From NCBI GenBank assembly GCA_040753915.1, contig JBFMDN010000049.1:1-43123 (forward strand): a stretch of 43,123 nucleotides of DNA. The letters are read 5' to 3'. The position numbers were made by a program, and so were the translations under genes. Within the stretch, counting starts at the first letter, position 1. Each line of letters starts with the position of its first letter. The notes beneath the pieces were generated by a model, which did not search any database, had not been told where the DNA came from, and worked only from the letters and a program-made list of their open reading frames with translations. Source of the stretch: JBFMDN01 sp040753915. Its GTDB lineage: Bacteria > Desulfobacterota > Desulfomonilia > Desulfomonilales > Desulfomonilaceae. This document shows positions 32,529 through 40,051 of this stretch, piece after piece.

Positions 32529-33626
32529 ATGACCAAGAGAGACTATTACGAAGTGCTTGAGGTGCAGAAGACTTCGTCCCAAGAAGAAATCAAGAAGGCA
32601 TACCGCAAGCTTGCCATGAAATATCATCCGGACCGCAACAAGGGCGACAAGGCCGCGGAGGAGAAGTTCAAAGAGGCCGCCGAAGCCTACGAAGTGTTGA
32701 GCGATCCGGAGAAGCGGCAACTCTACGACCGCTTCGGACACGCTGGTCTCCAACAGACTGGGTTTACGGGATTTCGAGATTTCGATGACATCTTCTCTTC
32801 TTTTGGGGATATTTTCGAAGAGTTCTTCGGGTTTGGTGCCGGTCGCTCTCGACGTGCCCGTGCCCGGCGAGGAGCCGACCTCCGGCATGACATCACTATC
32901 GATTTTCTTGACGCAGTGTTTGGCAAAGAGATGGAAATCGAAGTCTCTCGACACGAGATATGCCGAGACTGCGAAGGTATGGGTACAGCGGGGGGCGTGC
33001 AACCGGCCGTATGTCCGACCTGCGGTGGAAGAGGGCAGGTGACGCGGTCCCAGGGGTTTTTCTCTATCAGCACTACCTGTCCAACCTGCCAAGGTAGCGG
33101 CACTGTGATTACCGATCCGTGCGGCTCATGTCGAGGTGTCGGACGGGTCCTGATAACCAAGAAGCTGATGCTCCGAATTCCCCCCGGGGTGGAGACAGGT
33201 TCCAAATTGAGACTCCAGAATGAAGGGGAGCCGGGGGATCACGGAGCCCCGCCGGGAGATTTGTACGTCTTCATTCATGTGAATCCCCACGAGACGTTTC
33301 GGCGGCAGGGTGATGATGTGATAGTCGCTGTGCCCATAACGTATTCCACCGCGGCCCTCGGGGGGGAGGTGGAGATTCCCACGCTTGAAGGTCAGGAGAA
33401 ACTCGAAATCCCTCGGGGTACCCAGAGCGGGCAGGACTTTCGTCTCCAGGGAATGGGGGTTCCACACCTCCGTGGACGGGGGCGGGGAGATCTCATTGTC
33501 GTGGTCTACGTGCAAATTCCCACGAAGCTGGGAAAGGAAGAGGAAGCTCTCCTCAGGCAACTGGCCGAGTTGGAGGGGTCCCATGTGACGCCCAAGAAAA
33601 AGGGATTTTTTTCTCGAAACAAGTAG
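32529..33626 (+). CDS. dnaJ: Chaperone protein DnaJ
   Basis: A 365-residue type I Hsp40 that delivers clients to DnaK and stimulates its ATPase. J domain at residues 1-70 with HPD in MKYHPDRNKGDK; a Gly/Phe-rich stretch (about 72-115); four zinc-binding repeats CRDCEGMG, CPTCGGRG, CPTCQGSG and CGSCRGVG (about 140-210); then the two substrate-binding beta domains. All key motifs are intact. No strong ribosome site is seen before the ATG. dnaK and grpE are not in the window. Confidence 0.96.
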   Translation: MTKRDYYEVLEVQKTSSQEEIKKAYRKLAMKYHPDRNKGDKAAEEKFKEAAEAYEVLSDPEKRQLYDRFGHAGLQQTGFTGFRDFDDIFSSFGDIFEEFFGFGAGRSRRARARRGADLRHDITIDFLDAVFGKEMEIEVSRHEICRDCEGMGTAGGVQPAVCPTCGGRGQVTRSQGFFSISTTCPTCQGSGTVITDPCGSCRGVGRVLITKKLMLRIPPGVETGSKLRLQNEGEPGDHGAPPGDLYVFIHVNPHETFRRQGDDVIVAVPITYSTAALGGEVEIPTLEGQEKLEIPRGTQSGQDFRLQGMGVPHLRGRGRGDLIVVVYVQIPTKLGKEEEALLRQLAELEGSHVTPKKKGFFSRNK

Positions 33627-33690
33627 TCGGATCTGAGAGGAACGACAGCCAGAAACGCGTGTTCCATTTTTCCAAATAAAGAGCGGCCCT

Positions 33691-34188
33691 GTGTCAGATA
33701 TCTCGAAGAAAATCATCGTCCTTGGAGTGGGGAACATTTTGCTCAAGGATGAAGGGATCGGCGTGAGAGTCGTTGAAGAGCTTGAACGCCGATACGACTT
33801 TCCTGCAGAAGTTCAAGTTGTTGATGGCGGCACACAGGGGCTCTGGCTCCTGTCGACCATCCAGCAGGCGGAACATCTGATTGTGGTCGATGCTGTTACT
33901 GGGGGAGGGGAGCCGGGCACGCTGTACAGGCTGGAATGGGAGGATATTCCCAAAGGCCTGAGAATCAAGCAATCCGCCCATGACAGCGATCTGGTGGAAG
34001 CCCTCAATCTGTGCTCTCTCCTCGATCAAGCTCCGAAGTCCGTGGTAGTAATCGGTATCGAACCGGCAGACATACAACCATATGGGCTGGAGCTGACCGA
34101 ACCGGTTGCTGCCAAGATGGAAGATCTCATCGGCCGAGTCATTGCCGAATTGCACTCCTTGGGAATAAAACCTGCAAAAAAGATTTGA
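33691..34188 (+). CDS. Hydrogenase maturation protease (HyaD/HycI family)
   Basis: A 165-residue endopeptidase that trims the C-terminus of the [NiFe]-hydrogenase large subunit after nickel insertion. The start is GTG. Family motifs: VLGVGNILLKDEGIGVRVVEEL near residues 9-30 (nickel-binding Asp/Glu at DEG), VDGGTQGLWLL, VDAVTGG near 68, and the His of SAHDSDL near 97, which completes the metal site. No hydrogenase structural genes are in the window; it is followed by cytochrome c3, the usual redox partner of periplasmic hydrogenases. The ribosome site is weak. Confidence 0.9.
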   Translation: MSDISKKIIVLGVGNILLKDEGIGVRVVEELERRYDFPAEVQVVDGGTQGLWLLSTIQQAEHLIVVDAVTGGGEPGTLYRLEWEDIPKGLRIKQSAHDSDLVEALNLCSLLDQAPKSVVVIGIEPADIQPYGLELTEPVAAKMEDLIGRVIAELHSLGIKPAKKI

Positions 34189-34206
34189 ATACGTCCCAAT
34201 TCCTAT

Positions 34207-34229
34207 GGTAAATCAAATCAGCATTTACC
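34207..34229. promoter_or_regulatory. Inverted repeat before cytochrome c3
   Basis: GGTAAAT and ATTTACC are separated by 9 bases, 60 bases before the cytochrome c3 start. It could be an operator or the end signal of the protease gene. A possible -10 TATATT lies downstream in CTATATTTG. Confidence 0.4.
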
Positions 34230-34288
34230 GTTTGGTGAGGACGTAGAGGGGCAATTGTCCCTGGCTATATTTGTAGTGAGGAGGATCC

Positions 34289-34720
34289 ATGATGAAGCAG
34301 AAAGGTAGAGTAGTGCTGGCATTCGTGCTGGCGTTTGCATTTGCCGCAGCCTGTACCCTTGTTTATGCGGCCAACAAGGCTCCGGATAAGGAAATCGTCA
34401 TCGACTCCAAGGACGTGTTCAAGACCAAGAAGAAGGGTCCCGTAAACTTCTCTCACCCCAAACATAAAGAACTCAAGTGTACCCAGTGTCACCACGAATA
34501 CAAAGACGGCAAGAACGTCTGGCAAGAAGGCCAGGAAGTGAAGAAATGCGGTTCCTGCCACACGCTGGAGGGTGCTGACAAACAGGTCAAGCTGGAAAAA
34601 GCCTTTCACGATCAATGTGTCAAATGCCACAAGGACTTGAAGAAAGAAAAGAAAAAGACCGGTCCCACCTCGTGCTCAAAGTGTCACCCCAAGGGTGAGA
34701 AAGACGACAAAGACGAATAG
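34289..34720 (+). CDS. Tetrahaem cytochrome c3
   Basis: A 143-residue periplasmic class III cytochrome. The signal peptide VVLAFVLAFAFAAACTLVYA is cleaved near residue 28. Four CxxCH haem sites follow: CTQCH, CGSCH, CVKCH and CSKCH, with further His for axial ligation (SHPKHKE, HHEY). Lys-rich surface, as in type I c3. It carries electrons between periplasmic hydrogenase or formate dehydrogenase and membrane complexes. GGAGG precedes the start. A strong terminator at 34751 isolates it from the next gene. Confidence 0.94.
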   Translation: MMKQKGRVVLAFVLAFAFAAACTLVYAANKAPDKEIVIDSKDVFKTKKKGPVNFSHPKHKELKCTQCHHEYKDGKNVWQEGQEVKKCGSCHTLEGADKQVKLEKAFHDQCVKCHKDLKKEKKKTGPTSCSKCHPKGEKDDKDE

Positions 34721-34750
34721 ACTCTTCCGAAATAGTCGGGATACTGTTTA

Positions 34751-34790
34751 AAGCAAAGGCCCTCTTCCCCGCGGAGAGGGCCTTTGCTTT
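34751..34790 (+). terminator. Rho-independent terminator of cytochrome c3
   Basis: AAGCAAAGGCCCTCT pairs perfectly (15 bases) with AGAGGGCCTTTGCTT around a 9-base loop, followed by TATCTG. The paired A/T bases at the base of the stem supply a short T-run. Confidence 0.85.
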
Positions 34791-34802
34791 ATCTGATTGT
34801 TC

Positions 34803-34832
34803 TTGACCTTTGGGCCTCAGTGAGTGTAATAG
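34803..34832 (+). promoter_or_regulatory. Possible sigma-70 promoter of the cytochrome fusion gene
   Basis: TTGACC (34803-34808), 18-base spacer, TAATAG (34827-34832). It lies right after the terminator and 88 bases before the ATG. Boxes are partial matches. Confidence 0.5.
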
Positions 34833-34919
34833 TATCTCCCTACCTTAATCTAACTTCAAGTACCAGATAGACCGTTTAATCTCGTCAAGCTCATACGGGG
34901 TGAGCCGAAGGAGTCAGTC

Positions 34920-36758
34920 ATGAAGAAGACAGCTTCCAGATCACTCGGCTGGGGGAAGACAGCTCTTCTGCCTCTGTTTTCCACCGTACTAGCCGTAGCT
35001 TTTTGCGCGTGTCCGGAGCCGATACTTGCCTCTGAAAACGTTCTGCCTTCCCTGAACTTCTCGAGGGTGGCTTCCACGAGCCTTCTCCTAGCACAGGCGG
35101 CTCAGCAGCAACCGACCGACCAGGCGCAAGAGCCAAAGGCAGAAACAGCCGGAAAAGAAGCGCCGCCTCAGCAGCCTTCAAAGCCGGACGAAGCAAAACC
35201 CGCAGCCTCGGAGAAGCCCGCGAAAACCGAAGGGACTGCGAAGCAGAAGGAAGCTGAGAAGGAGAAAGACGCCAAGTCCGAAAAGTCCGAGCTCGACAAC
35301 CAGTCCTGCTACGACTGCCACAATCCGGATATCCTCAATCAGTCTCCGGAAGAACGATTGGAGAACGTGGTTGTCGAGGACAAGCCTGCTCCTCAGAGGG
35401 CCAAGATCAAATTCTCGTTCGGTGAGCTGTCTCTTTCCATCGACGAGAAGAAATACTCGGCAGGAGTGCACGCGGACACGACGTGCGTGGAATGTCACAA
35501 GGATGTCGAAGAGCTTCCGCACCAGCAGCGTTTGAAACTCGTCGACTGCTCTTCTTGCCATGAGGAGTCTGTCGAGCAAGTCAAGGAGAGTGCTCACGGC
35601 GAAACCGCTCTTGAAAAAGGCCTTTCTTGCGTGGGCTGTCATGACGTCCACTACGGCAAAGGCAAAGATTCTTACGCCACCGAGTTCCGTGTCAAAGCGT
35701 GCGCGGATTGTCATAAAGCTTACGGCCTGCCAGACACCGCCCAAGCACACAGAAACCTTCACGAATACGAGCTGCACGCGAAGACCCTTGGTTGTCTGTG
35801 GTGCCATCACGCTCAAGCAGACCGCAGCGTGCACACAATCCCCCATGTCAAGACGAAGGTAACCGGCTGCGAAGAATGTCACAACAAGAATACGATCCTT
35901 TCCAAGACGCGGCCGGAGCCGAAAGACTTCGATTTCTTCTCGTACATAACCTCAGCCAGATTCATCAACGCCGATGTGCTGAAAGAGTACGGATATGTGG
36001 TTGGTGCCCACAGGATCCCCCTCCTCGATACCATCATTATTCTGGTCGTATTGGGACCCCTCGGGCTGCCGGTCGTCCACGGTGGATTGCGGGTTCTCAC
36101 CCGGAGGAAGGGACCGATCGAGCTTCCCGAGGAGAAGATATTGCTTCACCCGGTGTTGGAACGAATCTGGCACTGGTTCCAGGCTCTTTGCATCGTGATG
36201 CTCATCATAACGGGGATCATCCTCCATTGGCCCGAATGGTTCCCCACCTGGTTCGATTGGGCTGTTACCTGGCACAATTGGTTCGGTTGGGGCGCTGTCA
36301 TTGCCTGGATATTCTGGCTCATCTACAACCTGGCAACCGGCAGGATCTGGCACTACATACCGCGAAAAGGTGAGATACCTGGAGGGATGATCACCCAGGC
36401 CAAGTTCTACGGTTATGGCATCTTCAAACATGAACCTCATCCGTACGCTCCGACCGAGGACAACAAGTTCAATCCTTTGCAGAAGATAGCCTATCTCAAA
36501 TTCCAGGTGTTCCTCTTCCCCCTCTTGCTCGTGAGCGGACTGCTTTACATGTACCCCATGTCTTTTGCCGGCATCATTAACGCAATTGGGGGAACGACCG
36601 TCCTAGCAGTCATTCACTACATTCTGGGAGGCCTGTTCGCAGCCTTCCTGGTCGCACACATGTACCTGGCTACCACCGGAGAAACGGTGTCAGAGAACTT
36701 CAAAGCGATAGTCTTCGGTTACGGAATCAAGTCTGACCATCATGGTCACCATGTATGA
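34920..36758 (+). CDS. Heptahaem cytochrome c fused to a b-type membrane cytochrome
   Basis: 612 residues. A signal peptide (to about 40) and a Lys/Glu/Pro/Ala-rich linker (about 55-125) precede a periplasmic region with seven CxxCH motifs: CYDCH, CVECH, CSSCH, CVGCH, CADCH, CLWCH and CEECH (about 129-320). From about residue 360 the C-terminal half has about five transmembrane helices like the FdnI/HyaC-type cytochrome b561 family, with His residues in helices (HPVLERIWHWFQAL, VTWHNWFGW, VIHYILGGLFAAFLVAHMYL) for haem b. Such a chain would move electrons between periplasmic c-type carriers such as c3 and the quinone pool. AAGGAG precedes the ATG; a terminator follows the stop, so it is a single-gene unit. 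Confidence 0.88.
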   Translation: MKKTASRSLGWGKTALLPLFSTVLAVAFCACPEPILASENVLPSLNFSRVASTSLLLAQAAQQQPTDQAQEPKAETAGKEAPPQQPSKPDEAKPAASEKPAKTEGTAKQKEAEKEKDAKSEKSELDNQSCYDCHNPDILNQSPEERLENVVVEDKPAPQRAKIKFSFGELSLSIDEKKYSAGVHADTTCVECHKDVEELPHQQRLKLVDCSSCHEESVEQVKESAHGETALEKGLSCVGCHDVHYGKGKDSYATEFRVKACADCHKAYGLPDTAQAHRNLHEYELHAKTLGCLWCHHAQADRSVHTIPHVKTKVTGCEECHNKNTILSKTRPEPKDFDFFSYITSARFINADVLKEYGYVVGAHRIPLLDTIIILVVLGPLGLPVVHGGLRVLTRRKGPIELPEEKILLHPVLERIWHWFQALCIVMLIITGIILHWPEWFPTWFDWAVTWHNWFGWGAVIAWIFWLIYNLATGRIWHYIPRKGEIPGGMITQAKFYGYGIFKHEPHPYAPTEDNKFNPLQKIAYLKFQVFLFPLLLVSGLLYMYPMSFAGIINAIGGTTVLAVIHYILGGLFAAFLVAHMYLATTGETVSENFKAIVFGYGIKSDHHGHHV

Positions 36759-36782
36759 GCATTGTCATTCCATGCAATCGCA

Positions 36783-36808
36783 GGCGGCCCTGAGGCCGCC
36801 TTTTTTTT
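36783..36808 (+). terminator. Rho-independent terminator
   Basis: GGCGGCC-CTGA-GGCCGCC is followed by eight T (36801-36808). It ends the cytochrome fusion transcript. Confidence 0.95.
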
Positions 36809-36881
36809 GTACGGACGTCTCGGGATTCGTGAGAAGTGCTCCTCCAGAGTGCGACTGAAGAGAGCAACGGCGTTTTTCCCG

Positions 36882-36910
36882 TTGACATTTTACGAAAAAA
36901 ACTATATAAA
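36882..36910 (+). promoter_or_regulatory. Sigma-70 promoter of the LysM gene
   Basis: TTGACA (36882-36887), 17-base A/T-rich spacer, TATAAA (36905-36910), about 59 bases before the ATG at 36969. The strongest sigma-70 match in the window. Confidence 0.88.
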
Positions 36911-36968
36911 AAACTAGTATGTTAAAATTGTTTCCTAAACCAGATTATCGGGATTCCGGAGGCAGTTC

Positions 36969-38048
36969 ATGTCCAAAAAAGCACTTCTTCTCACCCTGTT
37001 AGCCCTCACTGTGGTTCTCATCGGGGGGCCGGCGCATGCCTTCGAGCTCTTTCCCAGGCCGGAAGCCCAATACACGGTACAACGAGGCGACACCTTATAT
37101 GGGATTGCAGGATACTACTATTCGGATCCCGCGTTATGGCCCTTCCTGTGGAATCAGAACCCCGCGCTCTTGATCAAACAGGGAGGAGGAACGCCACAGA
37201 GACAACCCTTGACACCGGGAACCGCGGTAAATCTCTATGCCGCGCGGACTTCCGGGATAGTGTTCAACGAAACGTACGAGGAGCCCACCGGGATACCGGA
37301 CGATGTCCGTTTCCTGGTCGATAAGGTTCCTCACAAAGGTATTCCCTATTCAAAGCATTACTTCAAGTTTAAGCTGAGCTCCCGACCGATCAGAGTGTGG
37401 GGATACATTGTGAGCTCGCCCGAAGTGACCAAGGACAGCTTCCTTGAACGCGATCTGGTGTACGTGAGATTTCGTCCATCAAAGAAGCAGGTGATCCTGG
37501 TGGGAGATCGCTTTGGAATCTACCGTGATCGCGGGCCTCTGAGCCATCCGCTGAATCCGAACAAGCAGATCGGTTGGCTGTCGGAGATTGTGGGCGAGAT
37601 CGAGATTACCAGTACGAGCCATGACCTGGCCACAGCGATCATTCTCGACAGTTATGTGGAGATCGAAAGAGGTGACAAGATCTGTCTGTTCACGCCTCGT
37701 GAACAAGAGATCGTGCCCACCAAGACGCACAGAATGCTCGTCGGCACCATTCTCCAATCTGCATCGAGAAGCACCTGGTATCAGGATGTTCATAATCTCG
37801 AGAATGACATCGTATTTGTCAACAGAGGGGAATGCGACGGGATGACCGAAGGGATGCTCGTGAACATTTATCGACCGTCCGAGCCCACGCCGGATCCATA
37901 CTTTCCATCGAGATTCGTTGCCCTTCCCGACCGGTACCTCGGCGAAGGGATGGTGCTTCACGCGTTCGAGAAGAATTCCACTCTTCTTATCACCCGATCG
38001 AGAGAGGAGATTCAGGCTGGGGACATAATTAAAAGTGTATCCGATTAG
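36969..38048 (+). CDS. Exported LysM-domain protein
   Basis: 359 residues. Signal peptide ALLLTLLALTVVLIGGPAHA is cleaved near 24. One LysM motif follows (about 34-92: YTVQRGDTLYGIAGYYY..LWPFLWNQNP) with a final PGTAVNL strand; it binds peptidoglycan or chitin-like glycans. The remaining 260 residues form strand-rich repeats (GDRFGIYRDRGPL, GDKICLFTPRE, GMLVNIYRPSE) seen in many deltaproteobacterial LysM exports of unknown role. Not an enzyme by any motif I can see. GGAGG precedes the start; own strong promoter. Confidence 0.85.
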   Translation: MSKKALLLTLLALTVVLIGGPAHAFELFPRPEAQYTVQRGDTLYGIAGYYYSDPALWPFLWNQNPALLIKQGGGTPQRQPLTPGTAVNLYAARTSGIVFNETYEEPTGIPDDVRFLVDKVPHKGIPYSKHYFKFKLSSRPIRVWGYIVSSPEVTKDSFLERDLVYVRFRPSKKQVILVGDRFGIYRDRGPLSHPLNPNKQIGWLSEIVGEIEITSTSHDLATAIILDSYVEIERGDKICLFTPREQEIVPTKTHRMLVGTILQSASRSTWYQDVHNLENDIVFVNRGECDGMTEGMLVNIYRPSEPTPDPYFPSRFVALPDRYLGEGMVLHAFEKNSTLLITRSREEIQAGDIIKSVSD

Positions 38049-38600
38049 AGTGCTCAGTGACGCCGCTGCATGTCAGAGGCGAAGAAGCCCTAGTGTTTCC
38101 CTTCCCCTGCATACTGTCCCGAGCGATTCGTGACCGGATGCAGGGAGCCTCGAGGGTGCATCATTCCCTTCTTGCAGGGCTGACACGCGGCGCTGAACCG
38201 GCGGAGCACTGAATCCCTCTTTCAGCACCTCGAGGAAGCCAGACTTGTCGCCTCGAAAGACGCACAGCGAAACATTACGGTCCGTGCCCGTCTCCGCGAA
38301 CGTTTGCCCCATGCTCACCCGAGGACCCGTCGAGATTTCCCCCGTGCACGGTCGCTCTCGCGTAGTCCGGATTTGAAGGCACACGCGCGTGAAATCGGAA
38401 GCGCTTGACACTCCACGCCTCGTGCTCTATCGTAGCTGACGTTCTCCATAAAACCAGGCAATGCCAATCCTAGCCACTCCCGGGAATCCGGTATGGACGC
38501 CGAGATCCGGCCGGTGGGTTCAGAGGGAGGAGGTTCTGTTCGCGTGCCGAGGAGCGACACGCGGGCCCGTGGAGAAGAACGAAGGACTGCGTGCAATCTG
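38049..38600. other. Intergenic region before dprA
   Basis: No supported gene. A frame on the minus strand (38073-38411) has no ribosome site or recognised domain. A sigma-70 promoter lies at 38405-38433. The in-frame sequence 38493-38600 could extend dprA but looks untranslated. Confidence 0.5.
38405..38433 (+). promoter_or_regulatory. Sigma-70 promoter of dprA
   Basis: TTGACA (38405-38410), 17-base spacer, TATCGT (38428-38433). The -35 is consensus; the -10 keeps T, A and the final T. Confidence 0.6.
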
Positions 38601-39737
38601 ATGGCCACGGTACCCCAGTGCGATGATATCCCGCTGTACGACTGGTTAGCGCTGGAGCGGATACCGCGGGTAGGGCCTCTCAGCATTGCCAGGCTAATCG
38701 ATGCCTTCGGCAGCCCGCGGGCGGCAATGGAAGCAACCGCAGCAGAGATTCGACGGCGGACGGGATTAAGTGAAAAACTCGCTGCTGTGATCGCGTCGTA
38801 CGTTCCGCCAGACAAGGCCATTCTCGACGAGATGGAAAGAATCGAAGAGCTTGGCGCACGCGTGATCACGCGCTGGCATCCTGAATACCCTGAAAATCTG
38901 AAAGAGATTTATGATCCTCCTGCACTGCTTTTTGTTCGCGGCGATCTGTTGAAAGAGGATGTGAGGGCAGTGGCCGTGGTCGGCACCAGGAACCCGACTC
39001 GTTATGGCATAGAGATGACTGAAGCCATCTCCAGGGATCTCGCTCGTTCCGGGGTCACCGTTGTCAGCGGGCTCGCCAGGGGAATCGACACCGCATGCCA
39101 CAGAGCAGCCCTGAAGGCTGGGGGAAGGACCATCGGGGTGTTGGGTTGCGGCATCGACATCGATTATCCCCGGGAAAACTCAGACCTCGTGCGGGAAATG
39201 GCTGCTTCCGGCGCAGTGATGACCGAATTCAGACCAGGCATAGCACCTCATGCCACGAACTTTTATCGGCGGAACAGGATTGTCTCCGGGATCTCCAAGG
39301 CGGTCGTGGTGGTGGAAGCCGCCATGAATAGCGGGTCACTTATCACGGCACGCCACGCGCTGGATCAGAATCGGGACGTGTTTGCCGTGCCCGGCAGCGT
39401 GCTCAATGTGCGTTCGCAGGGACCGCATTCCTTGCTCAAAGATGGCGCAGGTCTTGTCGAGTCTGCATCGGACGTCATCGATTCTTTGTTCTCCTCGCGC
39501 CCGTCCGACGATCAGGGATCTCTGTTCGTGTCCTCGCACCAGGGCGGTGAGCTCGCGGAAGACGAGCGCGCTCTCATGGACACTCTGGACCCCGATCCGG
39601 TGCCAATAGATCTCCTTTGCGAAATGCTCAAGGTTGAACCGGGAAAAATGGCGGCCATGCTCCTGGACCTCGAGCTCAGAGGTTTGGTGCGCCAATACCC
39701 GGGCAAAATGTTTGCCAAGAAGAGAGGAACGTATTGA
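38601..39737 (+). CDS. dprA: DNA processing protein DprA
   Basis: About 378 residues from the ATG at 38601. It binds single-stranded DNA and loads RecA during natural transformation; also called Smf. An N-terminal helix-hairpin-helix-like region (WLALERIPRVGPLSIARLIDAFGSP) is followed by the Rossmann DprA domain with VVGTRNPTRYG, SGLARGIDTACHRAALKAGGRTIGVLGCGID and the GSLITARHALDQNRDVFAVPGS block. A C-terminal winged helix lies at the end (about 305-375). In-frame sequence back to 38493 lacks a ribosome site and is Arg/Gly-rich, so the shorter start is used. It is followed by topA at 314 bases, a common pairing. Confidence 0.94.
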   Translation: MATVPQCDDIPLYDWLALERIPRVGPLSIARLIDAFGSPRAAMEATAAEIRRRTGLSEKLAAVIASYVPPDKAILDEMERIEELGARVITRWHPEYPENLKEIYDPPALLFVRGDLLKEDVRAVAVVGTRNPTRYGIEMTEAISRDLARSGVTVVSGLARGIDTACHRAALKAGGRTIGVLGCGIDIDYPRENSDLVREMAASGAVMTEFRPGIAPHATNFYRRNRIVSGISKAVVVVEAAMNSGSLITARHALDQNRDVFAVPGSVLNVRSQGPHSLLKDGAGLVESASDVIDSLFSSRPSDDQGSLFVSSHQGGELAEDERALMDTLDPDPVPIDLLCEMLKVEPGKMAAMLLDLELRGLVRQYPGKMFAKKRGTY

Positions 39738-40051
39738 GAGCTCTGCCCGAGACCGAATCTCGAACGGAGAACGATGAACAGGCATAGGGAAAAGAGCACG
39801 AGCGATTAGCCACCAGATCTGTCATAACTCGGAAGCGCTGCGGACATGCGTCGGGAAGGAGTTGCTCTGCCTGCACTGTGTGCCCGGCAGTGACTCGCTG
39901 GCTCGCAGTGGAGTGCCCCTCGCCATTTTCACACGGCGCGGCATTACCGTACGAGGCTGAGCGAAGCGGTTTCTGGCGGCGCGCTCTTGACTTTTTCAGA
40001 TCGATCCAGATCTTTAAACCATTGCCGGGAAACGTGGAGGGACTTGCCCTG
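39738..40051. other. dprA-topA intergenic region
   Basis: These 314 bases show only a weak promoter-like TTGACT near 40000 with no good -10, and the GGAGG at 40036-40040 that serves topA. In-frame sequence upstream of the topA ATG is probably untranslated. Confidence 0.45.

Noticed and set aside
32321..32560. Plus-strand frame of 79 codons before dnaJ
   Set aside because: It overlaps the dnaJ start in another frame, has no ribosome site and only one CxxC pair.
38073..38411. Minus-strand frame of 112 codons between the LysM gene and dprA
   Set aside because: Parts look protein-like, but there is no ribosome site, no domain, and the dprA promoter overlaps it.
39878..40051. Longer N-terminus for topA (58 extra residues)
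   Set aside because: The canonical type IA start begins at the ATG at 40052 with GGAGG upstream; the extension has no family match.
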